Assembly: GCA_021846275.1 (NCBI GenBank)
Contig: JAJZBZ010000008.1
Location: 50,092 to 114,091, forward strand
Direction of reading: 5' to 3'
DNA from: Acidobacteriota bacterium
GTDB taxonomy: Bacteria > Acidobacteriota > Terriglobia > Terriglobales > Acidobacteriaceae
Length of the DNA: 64,000 nt
This document shows, in pieces, positions 49,069 through 58,436 of the stretch; within the stretch, counting starts at the first letter, position 1, and each line of letters begins with the position of its first letter. Made by a program: the position numbers and the translations under genes. The notes under the pieces were generated by a model. That model ran no database searches and was not told the DNA's origin. It was given only the letters and a program-made list of their open reading frames with translations.

Positions 49069-49986
49069 TTACTGATTCGGAGGATTTCCCTGCGTCGGCA
49101 TCGCGTCCGGATTCGCAGGAGCATTCGGTTCCGGCTGTGCTTCCTGTTCCGTCGTGGTCGGCTCCGCCGCATCCAGCCCCGCAATGATCTTTTTATGCAC
49201 GCTTCTTGAGGTCAGATTGGCCAGCACCGCCGTCGTCCCCGTCAGATAGCGCGGCAGCAACGCATCCGGCAGCGTATCCGCGCCAGGAAAGAATGCCGCC
49301 GTCGCCATGATGAACACGCACCCCAGCACAACCCCTCTCACCAACCCCAGCAGCCCGCCAATCACTCCATCCGTCGCCGATACCTTCGCCCACGCCCCCT
49401 CGGTCTGTGACGAGACCACCTCGTGATCCATGACCTTCCGGTGATGCGCATTCGCCGTAGCATGAGCATGTGTCACGTGATGCGCCTGCGTCTCGTGCTG
49501 CGGGTGATGTTCAAAATGCCCCTGTTGTCCGTGAGCCACGCGTATTTGGTGATGTTCGTGTTGCAGGGGGTGCGTGTGTTGTTCGTGAAGCGCGTGCTGC
49601 GCAGAGTGAGAACTCGTCTCGTGGTGCGCCTCTTCCTCAGCGTGCGCATTCTTCTTCCTGCGCGCAGACTTATCTTTTCGAGGACTGTCTTTTTCAGGAT
49701 CGTGGTGCAGCATCTGTCCGACTTCATGCTGCAAAGCGTGCCCAATGAAATTGAATGCGATCAGCACAATGAAAACCTGTAAAATAAACCAGATCGCATT
49801 GGCCGCCGGCAGGCTGTGAACCATCGGAGCAAGCTCCTTGGCGAAACGCTGAAAATTCCTGCTGGCAAATTCAATGCCCGCAATCATCCCTACAACTGAA
49901 ATCACAGCACGCACGGTCCCGCCGTGGTATCCCGTCCAGATATTCAGCCCCAGCAAAATCACAATCACGAAATCAATCCAGCCCAC
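49069..49986 (-). CDS. CvpA family membrane protein with large His-rich loop
   Basis: 305 residues. TM helices at the N-terminus (IDFVIVILLGLNIWTGYHGG, AVISVVGMIAGIEFASR, AIWFILQVFIVLIAFNFIG) and one after residue 205 (GVIGGLLGLVRGVVLGCVFIMA) match CvpA (colicin V production). Between them, residues 94-188 contain 25 His, plus a Lys/Arg-rich stretch (about 99-112), an insert not expected in CvpA. The C-terminus is Pro/Glu/Asn-rich. GTG start at 49986. It lies after purC; cvpA next to purine genes is also known in E. coli (cvpA-purF). Confidence 0.85.
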   Translation of the reverse strand: MGWIDFVIVILLGLNIWTGYHGGTVRAVISVVGMIAGIEFASRNFQRFAKELAPMVHSLPAANAIWFILQVFIVLIAFNFIGHALQHEVGQMLHHDPEKDSPRKDKSARRKKNAHAEEEAHHETSSHSAQHALHEQHTHPLQHEHHQIRVAHGQQGHFEHHPQHETQAHHVTHAHATANAHHRKVMDHEVVSSQTEGAWAKVSATDGVIGGLLGLVRGVVLGCVFIMATAAFFPGADTLPDALLPRYLTGTTAVLANLTSRSVHKKIIAGLDAAEPTTTEQEAQPEPNAPANPDAMPTQGNPPNQ

Positions 49987-50058
49987 AGCATCCCCCCAGC
50001 CGTTGAATCCGTTTCCATCCTGCCGCCGAGTCTCCGAGCGCTCAGCAACGCTTCCTTT

Positions 50059-50964
50059 TCAAACCGCCAGCTTTCGCCCCGTCAACTTGTGAAGCGCTTC
50101 CAGATATTTTTCCTTCGTACGCAGTGCCACATCCTCCGGCAACCCCGGCACCGGCACCTGCTTGTTCCAGCCAATCCGCTCCAGATAATCCCGCACAAAC
50201 TGCTTGTCAAAGCTCGCCTGCGCGCCGCCCGGCTTCCACTCCGCGCGATCCCAGAATCGCGAAGAATCCGGCGTCAGCGCCTCGTCCGCCAGCAGAATCG
50301 GACCGCCCGGCTGCGACGCCGCGCGTCCAAACTCAAACTTCGTATCCGCCAGAATCAGCCCGCGCGACTCCGCATGCGCAGCGGCCTTCGCATACAGCGC
50401 CAGCGTCAGCCGCCGCAACTCCCGCGCGTCCGCCGCGCCCACCACGGCCTCCATCTGCTCAAACGAAATGTTTTCGTCATGCGAGCCATCCTGGCTCTTC
50501 GTCGCCGGCGTGAAGATCGGCTCCGGCAGCCACGATCCATCCTGCAATCCCTCCGGCAGCCGAATCCCGCACACCGTCCCGCGCTCGCGATATTCCTTCC
50601 ATCCCGATCCCGCCAGATAGCCGCGCGCCACGCACTCCACCGGAAACATCGTCGCCCGCTTCACCAGCATCGACCGGCCCTCAAGCTCGCTGGCAAACGG
50701 TCGCAGCACCGCCGGATACGCCGCAACATCCGCGCTGATCAGATGATTCGGCACAATGTCCGCCAGAAACTCAAACCAGAACAGCGAAATCTGCGTCAGA
50801 ATCTTTCCCTTGCCCGGAATACCCGTGCCAAGCACATGATCGAACGCCGAAATCCGATCCGTCGCCACCAGCAGCAGGTCGTCTCCAACGGCATATAAAT
50901 CCCTGACCTTCCCGCGTCCAATCAGCGGCACGCTGGTCACATTGCTTTCCCGTAAAGCTGTCAC
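50059..50964 (-). CDS. purC: SAICAR synthetase
   Basis: Phosphoribosylaminoimidazole-succinocarboxamide synthase of purine biosynthesis, 301 residues. GRGKVRDLYAVGDDLLLVATDRISAFD, FPVECVARGYLAGSGWKEY, ISFEQMEAVVG, RGLILADTKFEFG and LADEALTPDSSRFW are the family motifs. This length matches the longer yeast-like and proteobacterial type. GTG start at 50964. A CRP-type dyad lies about 130 bp upstream. Confidence 0.96.
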   Translation of the reverse strand: MTALRESNVTSVPLIGRGKVRDLYAVGDDLLLVATDRISAFDHVLGTGIPGKGKILTQISLFWFEFLADIVPNHLISADVAAYPAVLRPFASELEGRSMLVKRATMFPVECVARGYLAGSGWKEYRERGTVCGIRLPEGLQDGSWLPEPIFTPATKSQDGSHDENISFEQMEAVVGAADARELRRLTLALYAKAAAHAESRGLILADTKFEFGRAASQPGGPILLADEALTPDSSRFWDRAEWKPGGAQASFDKQFVRDYLERIGWNKQVPVPGLPEDVALRTKEKYLEALHKLTGRKLAV

Positions 50965-51317
50965 GTATCTCCCTCAATGAAGCCTGAACGGCCCCGAATC
51001 CGTCCGGGCAATCCTGTCGCGCGAGGATGGGCATGCGCCGTAACTCTCTGAAAGTATCACGTCAGCCCGCACTTCGGTAATCTACAGGTAACTGTGATCC
51101 CCATCACAGAAACCTTCCCTCCGCTCCGGCACAATCACCTTGTCGCGTCGTTTCGTGTTGTTCTGGCATTCATGGCCAGGCTCCGGAGCGCGCTGCAAGC
51201 GGCCGGACCACAGTGGGGAAGCTGTGCTGTTCGCGTCGCTCCTCCGGTCGATCGGCGGGCAGCGGTCACCTGACCTCCACCGCGCCCGCTGGTCCCGGTC
51301 TTTCTCTTCCGACCTTT
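50965..51317. other. Intergenic region between smc and purC
   Basis: 353 bp without a supported gene. It contains the purC promoter side with a CRP-type palindrome (51093-51108). The segment next to the smc stop is purine-rich on the minus strand with only a small hairpin (GGTC/GACC), not a clear terminator. Confidence 0.55.
51093..51108. promoter_or_regulatory. Perfect CRP-consensus palindrome upstream of purC
   Basis: TGTGATCCCCATCACA equals TGTGA-N6-TCACA and extends one more pair (C...G). It is about 130 bp upstream of the purC start. A related site precedes proline dehydrogenase at 1922-1937. Confidence 0.6.
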
Positions 51318-54300
51318 TTACGCCAGCGCCCGCTCCTGCTCGCGCCCGCCCACATGCACGCTCACCACGCGCGAAACACCCGGCTCCTGCATCGTCACGC
51401 CATAGATCAGGTCCGCCACCTGCATCATCCGCTTCGAGTGCGTCACCAGCAGGAACTGCGTATCTCCCGCCAGCCCGCGCAGCATATCCGCCAGCCGTCC
51501 CACATTCGCCTCGTCCAGCGCCGCGTCCACCTCGTCCAGCACGCAGAACGGAGCAGGCTGATACTGAAAAATCCCCACCAGCAGGCTCAGCGCCGTCAGA
51601 GCCTTTTCGCCGCCCGAAAGCAGCAGCACATTCTGCAACTTCTTCCCCGGCGGCGAAGCCACAATCTCCAGTCCGCTCTCCGCCTGATTCTCACCATCCA
51701 TCAGCCGCAGAAACGCCTGTCCCCCGCCAAACAACCGGCTGAAGACCACCGCAAAATTCTCATTGATCCTTGCAAACGCCTCGTCAAACTTCGTCCGTGA
51801 AATCTGGTCGATCTCCCGTATCGTCTGCATCGTATTCTCAATCGAGTCCATCAAATCTTTCCGCTGCGCCTCCAGGAATCCATGCCGTTCCGCCGTCTCC
51901 CTGTACTCTTCCAGCGCCATCATGTTCACCGGACCCATCGCCTCCAGCTTCTGCCGCAGCTCCCGGCAAGCGTCTTCTTCGGCGCTCAGCGCTTCGCCTT
52001 CCAGTTTTGCCACAGCCTCATCCGTGCGCAGCTCCGCAGCCTCCACGCCCAGTTCATGCAGGCAACTCGTCTCCAGATGCTCCAGATCGCTCTTCACGCG
52101 CGCCTGCTGCGTGCCCAGTTGCCCGCGCCCGTCGCGCAGCGCCTCAATCCGCGCCCGTTCCGCCTTCAGCCCCTGTTCCATCTCCGTCAGCCGCGCGCGC
52201 AGCGAGGCCATCTCCGCCGCCGCATTCTTCGCCTCCGCCTGCGCCCGCGCCTGTCGCTCGCGTAACTGCTCTTCGCTCACGCGCAACTGCTCGTTCTCGC
52301 GGCTCCGCTGCTCGCGCTCCGCCACGGTTGCCGCGCTCTGCTGCTCCAGTTGCAGCCGTCGCCGCTCCAGGTCCGCAAACACGCGATCAATCCGCTGAAA
52401 TGTGCTCTCGGCATTCCTGCGCCGTTCTTCCAGTCCAGCCAGCTCCGCCGTCACGCGCGCCGCCTCCTGCTGCGCCGCGTCGCGCTTTTCCCGGCCCTGC
52501 GCAATCTCCAGCGCCAGCGCTTCCATCGCCGCTTCCGCCGCTTCCATCTCGCCGCGAATCGACTCCGCCTCCTGTCGCTTCTGCGCCATCTGCGCCTGTT
52601 TCTGCGCCTGCGCCTCCTGGTTTCGGCTCTTTTGCCCGCCCAGCTCGCTCAGCATCCGTTCCACGCGCAGCCGCTCCTGCTCGCCCTGCCGCAACATCGC
52701 ATTGTGATTCGCCGCCTCGCGCTCGGCCGCGCGCCGACTCTCGTCCAGCCGCTCCGTCGCCGCCACCATCTCGTCAATGCTCCGCGCCGTCGCCTGCGCA
52801 CCCTCTTCAGCCAGGCGCAGCGCGCCGTCCATCTCCTCCAGTTGCTTCTGCCGTGCGCGCAGCTCGCGCTTCTGCAGCAGCGGACCCTCCGCCGCCGGCC
52901 GCCCGCCGCTCACCGTCCGCCCGTGATAACACTCCCCGCCCGGAGCCAGAAAATATCCCTCCGCAAACCGCTCCGCCAGCCGCTGCGCCGTCGCTGCCTC
53001 CACGCAGACAAATCCATTCCTCACCTTCGTCAGAATCGAAGCCAGCGACTGCTTCAGCTCGCCCTGCGCGCGCAGAATCTCCGTGAGCGGCTTCACGCCT
53101 GCCTCCTGCGCGGGCAGCGCGGACAAGCCACTCGCCGCGTCGCCGCCCGGCACCACAAACGTCGCCCGCCCATCCACGCCGCTCTTCAGCAGTTGCATGC
53201 CGCTTTCCGCGTCCTCCCAGGAGCGCACCACCACATAGCTCAGCTCCTCGCGCAGAAACTCATCCACCAGCGCCTCATGCTCGCCGTCCACATCGATAAA
53301 ATCCGCCAGCGTGCCCACCGGCGCGCGCCCGTCTCCCAGAGCATTCGCCTTCAACAGCTTCCTCACCGTCTCGGTCGAATAGCTGTGATTCCGAATTTGC
53401 GCATCGAGGGCTGTCAGTTGCCCGCTCACCACCGCCTGCTCGCGTCGCAACTGGTTGATCCGCGCGCGCAGCTCGCTCTCCATGCGTCGTTCGCCGCCCA
53501 GTTTTTCTCTCAGCGTTGCCAACTCCCGCTGCACGCGCGTCAGCGTCTCGGCAGCCTCCGTCGCTCGCGCCCGCGCCTCGCTCAACTGCGCCAGCATCTG
53601 CTCGTTTTCGCCCGCGCCGCGCCGCGCTTCCTCGTTCAGCCGCTCGGCTTCTCTCACCAGTGCAGCCAGCGATTCCTCCGCCTGCGCCATCTGCGTCCGC
53701 GCCACGCCAGCGCGAGACTCCATCTGCATCGCGCCGCGTCGGCTCGCTTCGAGCTTTCGCTCATGCTCCGCCACAGCCTCGGCCGCCTGCCGAGCCTCGC
53801 GCTGTCGGGCTTCGGTCTCCGCGCGAAACTGAATCGCCTCCGCCGCAATCGTCTGCTGCTGCCGCTGCTGCTGCTCGCGCTCCTCGCCAATCGTCGCCAC
53901 CTGCTCGCGCGTCTGCTCCATCTCCGCCGCAATCGCCGCCAGCCGCGTCTCCATCTCCGCCATCCGCTCGCGATTCACCTGCTGCCGCGTCGTCGCCCGT
54001 TCCAGCTCCACCGCCGCCGCGCTGGCCTCGCCCTGCGCCGCGCTCACCATGCGCTCCAGCTCGTAGCCGCGCTCGGTCATCGCCTGCTGCGCGCCCTCGC
54101 GCGTCGTCAGCTCGCCTGCCGAGCCTTCAATCTCCGCCGTCAGCCGCGCCATCTCCGCCGCCATCCGCTCCTGCTCGGCATCGAGCGCCACCATCCGGCT
54201 CACCATCGTCACGCGCAGCCGCCCGCGCAGCTCGTCCCTCACCGCCGCATACCGCTCCGCCTTCGCCGCCTGCCGCTTCAGGCTGTTCATCTGCCGCGTC

Positions 54301-55199
54301 ACTTCGTCAAAAATGTCATCCACGCGCGCCAGATTCTGCCGCGCCGACTCCAGCCTCAGCTCCGACAATCGCTTCTTCGTCTTGAACCGCGTAATCCCCG
54401 CCGCTTCCTCGATAATCGAGCGCCGGTCATGCGGCTTCGCGCTCAGCAGTTGCCCGATCCGCTCCTGTCCGATCATCGCGTAGCTCTCCGGCCCCAGTCC
54501 CGTGCCCATGAAAATATCCTGAATATCGCGCAGCCGGCACAGCTTCCCATTCAACAGATACTCGCTCTCGCCCGTACGGAACAGCCGCCGCGTAATGATG
54601 ATCTCGCCCTTGTGCGCCCGCGTCTGGAACTTCCTGCGACGGATCTTCAGCACCACCGCCTGTTCGCCGCCCGCTCCCGCTTCGCCGCCCGTCTGCGCCT
54701 CGTCATCGTGATGCGTTTCGCCATCGACCTCCGGAGCGTCCTCCTGCTCCACCTCGCCGGATGCCTCGTTCGTCCGCTCACCGTCCATCACCTGCCCCGG
54801 CTGATTCTCCGCCACCAGCGCCTCAGCTTCCGCCGCGCGCGTCTGCCTCAGTTCTTCCTCGTCCCAGTCCTGCGGCAGCTCGTTCATCACCGCCACCTCC
54901 GGCATCGCCGGAATCGGCCCCTCATACGCCTCCGGATCCACCAGCGTCAGCGAAACCTCCGCCATGCCCAGCGCCTTCCGCTCGCGCGTCCCGCTGAAGA
55001 TCACGTCCATCATGTGCGTCCCGCGCAGCGACTTCGCGCTCTGCTCGCCCAGCACCCACGTCACGCCGTCCAGTATGTTCGACTTTCCGCACCCATTCGG
55101 TCCCACCACCACCGCAATCCCCGTGCCCGGCAGCAGCAGTTCCGTCCTGTCGCAAAAACTCTTGAACCCCAGAATGTGAATCTTCTTCAGCTTCAGCAT
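51318..55199 (-). CDS. smc: Chromosome segregation ATPase SMC
   Basis: 1293 residues. Walker A GPNGCGKSN (33-41) and hinge/coiled-coil arms; the hinge region includes GTLADFIDVDGEHEALVDEFL. The C-terminal head has LLSGGEKALTALSLL (signature) and FCVLDEVDAALDEANV (Walker B). Residues about 91-197 of the N-terminal head form an acidic, low-complexity insert (GQVMDGERTNEASGEV-like) ahead of ITRRLFRTGESEYLLNGK. ATG 55199 (MLKLKKIHILGFKSF) is the normal SMC start. No scpA or scpB is adjacent. Confidence 0.96.
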   Translation of the reverse strand: MLKLKKIHILGFKSFCDRTELLLPGTGIAVVVGPNGCGKSNILDGVTWVLGEQSAKSLRGTHMMDVIFSGTRERKALGMAEVSLTLVDPEAYEGPIPAMPEVAVMNELPQDWDEEELRQTRAAEAEALVAENQPGQVMDGERTNEASGEVEQEDAPEVDGETHHDDEAQTGGEAGAGGEQAVVLKIRRRKFQTRAHKGEIIITRRLFRTGESEYLLNGKLCRLRDIQDIFMGTGLGPESYAMIGQERIGQLLSAKPHDRRSIIEEAAGITRFKTKKRLSELRLESARQNLARVDDIFDEVTRQMNSLKRQAAKAERYAAVRDELRGRLRVTMVSRMVALDAEQERMAAEMARLTAEIEGSAGELTTREGAQQAMTERGYELERMVSAAQGEASAAAVELERATTRQQVNRERMAEMETRLAAIAAEMEQTREQVATIGEEREQQQRQQQTIAAEAIQFRAETEARQREARQAAEAVAEHERKLEASRRGAMQMESRAGVARTQMAQAEESLAALVREAERLNEEARRGAGENEQMLAQLSEARARATEAAETLTRVQRELATLREKLGGERRMESELRARINQLRREQAVVSGQLTALDAQIRNHSYSTETVRKLLKANALGDGRAPVGTLADFIDVDGEHEALVDEFLREELSYVVVRSWEDAESGMQLLKSGVDGRATFVVPGGDAASGLSALPAQEAGVKPLTEILRAQGELKQSLASILTKVRNGFVCVEAATAQRLAERFAEGYFLAPGGECYHGRTVSGGRPAAEGPLLQKRELRARQKQLEEMDGALRLAEEGAQATARSIDEMVAATERLDESRRAAEREAANHNAMLRQGEQERLRVERMLSELGGQKSRNQEAQAQKQAQMAQKRQEAESIRGEMEAAEAAMEALALEIAQGREKRDAAQQEAARVTAELAGLEERRRNAESTFQRIDRVFADLERRRLQLEQQSAATVAEREQRSRENEQLRVSEEQLRERQARAQAEAKNAAAEMASLRARLTEMEQGLKAERARIEALRDGRGQLGTQQARVKSDLEHLETSCLHELGVEAAELRTDEAVAKLEGEALSAEEDACRELRQKLEAMGPVNMMALEEYRETAERHGFLEAQRKDLMDSIENTMQTIREIDQISRTKFDEAFARINENFAVVFSRLFGGGQAFLRLMDGENQAESGLEIVASPPGKKLQNVLLLSGGEKALTALSLLVGIFQYQPAPFCVLDEVDAALDEANVGRLADMLRGLAGDTQFLLVTHSKRMMQVADLIYGVTMQEPGVSRVVSVHVGGREQERALA

Positions 55200-55531
55200 G
55201 CACTCTCCGCGTAACGCACACAGCATCGCACCGCCGCTCTCGCAGCAGGACTACCCTCCAAACTACGGTCGCACCCCACCACTTTCAACCGCTCCCGCAT
55301 TGGTTTTTGTGGATAACCCGGACCCAAACCCGCGCTTTTCCCCGCACAGCGAAAAACCCGCCAATTCGTCCCGGATTTTCCACATACGAGCGCTCTGCCC
55401 GGTCGCGCAAGCGCCGATTCGCCCGCAACGCAGAACCGCAACGCAGATTCACGAAACTGGGCCGCAATCCAGAGCCGCGATGCACGGCCCCATCTGTGAA
55501 TCGTCCGGAGTTTGGCGGGCGCGTTCGGCGC
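55200..55531. other. Intergenic region upstream of smc
   Basis: 332 bp between the smc start and the end of the membrane-protein gene, both minus strand. It carries DnaA-box-like sequences (55308-55316, 55376-55384). A long-loop inverted repeat also lies here: GATTCAC 55446-55452 with GTGAATC 55496-55502, and GGGCCG 55459-55464 with CGGCCC 55485-55490. No gene is supported. Confidence 0.55.
55308..55384. promoter_or_regulatory. DnaA-box-like pair upstream of smc
   Basis: TGTGGATAA at 55308-55316 is the exact reverse of the E. coli DnaA box TTATCCACA. TTTTCCACA at 55376-55384 differs from it by one base, in opposite orientation. It may mark DnaA control of smc; dnaA/dnaN are not nearby, so an origin is not claimed. 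Confidence 0.4.
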
Positions 55532-56875
55532 TTATCCGTTGCTTGCCGGATTCGCGCCGACTCCATTCGTGCCCGCTGGAGTTGCGCCCGCTGGTGGCGC
55601 GCCCACCGGATGTGCGCTCGCAGCATTCGCCGCCGTCCCAGCAGGCGTTCCGTCCCCGCTCCAGTTGGTCAGCGAATTGATGAACTTCGCGCCAATGAAG
55701 TAGCTCAGAAATCCCATCGTCATCGCGCCCCACGCGTCCATCACGCTGATCCGTATCGGCAGCGAAGGATTCGATATCCGCGACGAGATCACCGTCACCG
55801 CCGCGCTCAGTATCGCCGTCGCAATCAAACGAACGAGGAATCGCACCACCGCCCGCATGCCGCTCGAAGTCATCAGCTTCTGCACAAAGCGCCCAAACGG
55901 ATTCTTCGACTTTTCTTCCGGCGCCAGCTCCTGCAGCGCCGCATTGAAATCATGCAGAATGCTCCCCGGCTGGCTCGCCCGGCTGAAGATCACATACAGC
56001 AGCGCCAGCCATCCGCCCAGCACCGCGAAGATCACAATCGTCGTCTGGTCGATGGCAACCGGAAAGCTCGCCGACGCCGAAAAATTCCGATACGGCAGTT
56101 GGCACGCCGGATTCACCGCCACCGACTTTGTATCTGCGCACAGAGTGAACTGCCCCTGAAGGTAGTAGTCGTAATTGCCCGGCGAAAAATCCAGCAAGCG
56201 CTGCATCGGACCATCCCACCCCATCGTGCAGGATCGCTGGAAGCGCTGATAGTCCCGCTGCTCCTGTTTGAATGCGGTTTCACTTTCCGTGGCCGCCCTC
56301 ACCAGCGCCGCATACCACTGCGACTGCGAAAGATTGAACAGCACGGTCACCGTATCCTGCGGTTGCAGCGTCACCCACGGTTGGCTTGCGCTCAGCACAT
56401 TCGCCTCAGGAATATCCGTGACGCACCGCGATGCCGCTCCACCCACAATCGCCGGCGTCGTCAGCAGCAGCGATGAGGTCTGCACCGCCACCGGCGCATT
56501 CGAGATGTTCTGAATCGTCGCCGCCAGATTCGATGTCGAGCCAATCTTCAGCGGCGTCTCCGACGGCGTCATCGTAATCTTCAGCGGAATCGAAGTTGTC
56601 GTCTCGCTCCCGCGCAGCGTCGGCGCGCTGTCCAGCGTCGCGCTCAGCGTCTCCGTTGCCGAAACCCCGCTCTTCGCCTGCGCCGCCGCACTCGTCTTCC
56701 CCGCTGCCATCGCGGGAGCCGGACTGCCCGCCGTCTGCGCCATTGCGCACACGCCAGTCGCCAACACCGCGCCCAGTACCACGCCCAGCGCCACACTCAG
56801 CGCCACACTCAGCCCCACGCCGCGCCGCCACTTGCATCCCGGATGGAACCATCCACGCATCGCCCGCATGACCAC
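55532..56875 (-). CDS. Exported membrane protein of unknown function
   Basis: 447 residues. An N-terminal signal/TM segment with repeated LSVAL/VVLGAV units, then an Ig-like beta region (IPLKITMTPSETPLKIGS, LAATIQNISNAPVAVQ), a Cys-containing middle part, TM segments (TTIVIFAVLGGWLALLYVIF, AVVRFLVRLIATAILSAAVTVI, AWGAMTMGFLSYFIGAKF), and a Gly/Ala/Asn/Pro-rich C-terminal tail. No family is recognised. GTG 56875 or ATG 56869 are both possible starts. It is upstream of smc in the same direction. Confidence 0.75.
   Translation of the reverse strand: MVMRAMRGWFHPGCKWRRGVGLSVALSVALGVVLGAVLATGVCAMAQTAGSPAPAMAAGKTSAAAQAKSGVSATETLSATLDSAPTLRGSETTTSIPLKITMTPSETPLKIGSTSNLAATIQNISNAPVAVQTSSLLLTTPAIVGGAASRCVTDIPEANVLSASQPWVTLQPQDTVTVLFNLSQSQWYAALVRAATESETAFKQEQRDYQRFQRSCTMGWDGPMQRLLDFSPGNYDYYLQGQFTLCADTKSVAVNPACQLPYRNFSASASFPVAIDQTTIVIFAVLGGWLALLYVIFSRASQPGSILHDFNAALQELAPEEKSKNPFGRFVQKLMTSSGMRAVVRFLVRLIATAILSAAVTVISSRISNPSLPIRISVMDAWGAMTMGFLSYFIGAKFINSLTNWSGDGTPAGTAANAASAHPVGAPPAGATPAGTNGVGANPASNG
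56774..56820 (-). repeat. 12-bp tandem repeats in the signal peptide coding region
   Basis: Two identical units CAGCGCCACACT (56786-56797, 56798-56809) are flanked by imperfect copies (56774-56785 and 56810-56820). On the minus strand they encode the hydrophobic core of the signal segment. Confidence 0.75.
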
Positions 56876-57065
56876 GCCTCCCGGCCGCGTCCCCTGACGC
56901 CGTTCGATTCAACCGCTCAATTTCCCACAATCGGAAGTCCCGCCCATCCTACCCTGATTTCGCCTCAACTCCAACAGAATTTTCCTGCGGACTCTTCGCA
57001 AAACCCATCCACCCAAACCTGCTATCGTCTTAGAGGATCATGAACTCACCGCAGGAATCCGGACC

Positions 57066-58307
57066 ATGTGGAAGCGCTGGCGCATTCGAATCATGCTGTT
57101 TCTCGCCGTGCTCGGTCCCGGCTTCATCACGGCCAATGTAGACAACGACTCCGGCGGCATCCTCACCTACTCCCAGGCGGGCGCGCAATACGGCCACGCC
57201 CTGCTCTGGACCATGATCCCCATCACCCTCGCGCTCATCGTCGTCCAGGAGATGTGCGCCCGCATGGGCGTCGTCACCGGCAAGGGCCTCAGCGACCTCA
57301 TCCGCGAAGAGTTCGGCCTCCGCATCACGGTCATCGTCATGCTCCTGCTGGTCCTGGTCAACTACGCCAACGTCGTCACCGAATTCATCGGCATCACCGG
57401 CAGCCTTCACCTGTTTCATCTCTCCAAATTCATCTCCGTCCCCGCCTGCGCGCTGCTCGTCTGGTTCCTCGTCGTGCGCGGCGACTACAAGCGCGTGGAA
57501 AAAATCTTCCTCGTCGCCTCCGTCGTTTACATCGCCTACATCTTCGCCGGCGTCCTCTCTCAGCCCAGTTGGCATGACGCGCTTCTGGCCACCGTCCGCC
57601 TGCCCCATCGCTCCGTCTGGAGCGACCGCGCTTACATCTACATGGCCATCGGCGTCGTCGGCACCACCATCGCCCCCTGGATGCAGTTCTACCTGCAATC
57701 CTCCATCGTCGAAAAAGGCATTCGCGTCCGCGACTACGCCGCCTCGCGCCTCGATGTCATCGTCGGCAGCTTCTTCACCGACATCGTCGCCTGGTTCATC
57801 ATCGTCGCCTGCGCCGCCACGCTTTACGTCCACGGCATGGGCGCCATTCAGGTCGCCTCGGACGCCGCCGAAGCCATGCGTCCGCTGGCCGGCGACTATG
57901 CCTTCCTGCTCTTCGCCTTCGGCCTCTTCAACGCCTCGCTTTTCGCCGCGTCGATTCTGCCGCTCTCCACCGCCTACACCGTCTGCGAAGGACTCGGCCT
58001 CGAATCCGGCGTCGACAAAAGCTTCCGCGAAGCGCCGTTCTTTTACTGGCTCTACACGCTGCTCATCGGCGGCGGCGCGCTCACCGTGCTCTTCCTGCCC
58101 GACGCGCAGCTCATCAACGTCGCCATCCTCTCTCAGGTGCTCAACGGCGTTCTGCTGCCCGTCGTCATCGTGCTCATGCTCATGCTCATCAACCGGCGCG
58201 ACATCATGGGCGAGCACGTCAACTCGCGCCTCTTCAATCTCATCGCCTGGGCCACCAGCCTCGTCGTCATCGGCCTCAACGTCGCCCTGATCTTCGCCCA
58301 CCCATAG
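57066..58307 (+). CDS. NRAMP-related divalent metal transporter
   Basis: 413 residues with about 11 TM helices. The TM1 region GPGFITANVDNDSGGILTYSQAGA replaces the canonical DPGN with no D-P-G-N. TM6 (GVVGTTIAPWMQFYLQSS, 196-213) lacks the Met-Pro-His (MPHN) signature of Mn/Fe NRAMPs. The fold and positions are otherwise NRAMP-like, so selectivity probably differs, perhaps Mg2+ as in described NRAMP-related Mg transporters. No regulator or riboswitch is seen upstream. Confidence 0.85.
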   Translation: MWKRWRIRIMLFLAVLGPGFITANVDNDSGGILTYSQAGAQYGHALLWTMIPITLALIVVQEMCARMGVVTGKGLSDLIREEFGLRITVIVMLLLVLVNYANVVTEFIGITGSLHLFHLSKFISVPACALLVWFLVVRGDYKRVEKIFLVASVVYIAYIFAGVLSQPSWHDALLATVRLPHRSVWSDRAYIYMAIGVVGTTIAPWMQFYLQSSIVEKGIRVRDYAASRLDVIVGSFFTDIVAWFIIVACAATLYVHGMGAIQVASDAAEAMRPLAGDYAFLLFAFGLFNASLFAASILPLSTAYTVCEGLGLESGVDKSFREAPFFYWLYTLLIGGGALTVLFLPDAQLINVAILSQVLNGVLLPVVIVLMLMLINRRDIMGEHVNSRLFNLIAWATSLVVIGLNVALIFAHP

Positions 58308-58436
58308 CGGTTGATCGTCAGCAACACAGGCGGCAATACACGCAGCGATCCAAGCAGCCACTCACGCACTGCCATGCAGGCGGCAACACACGCTGGCAAC
58401 GTACACGCGCAAACAGACACGAGCCTGCTCGTCGCC

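Noticed and set aside
49423..49782. Plus-strand frame opposite the CvpA His-rich region
   Set aside because: It is the reverse of the His codons and has no signal of a real gene.
52350..55214. 954-codon plus-strand frame, Arg/His/Leu-rich
   Set aside because: It is antisense to smc and shows only the composition of a shadow frame.
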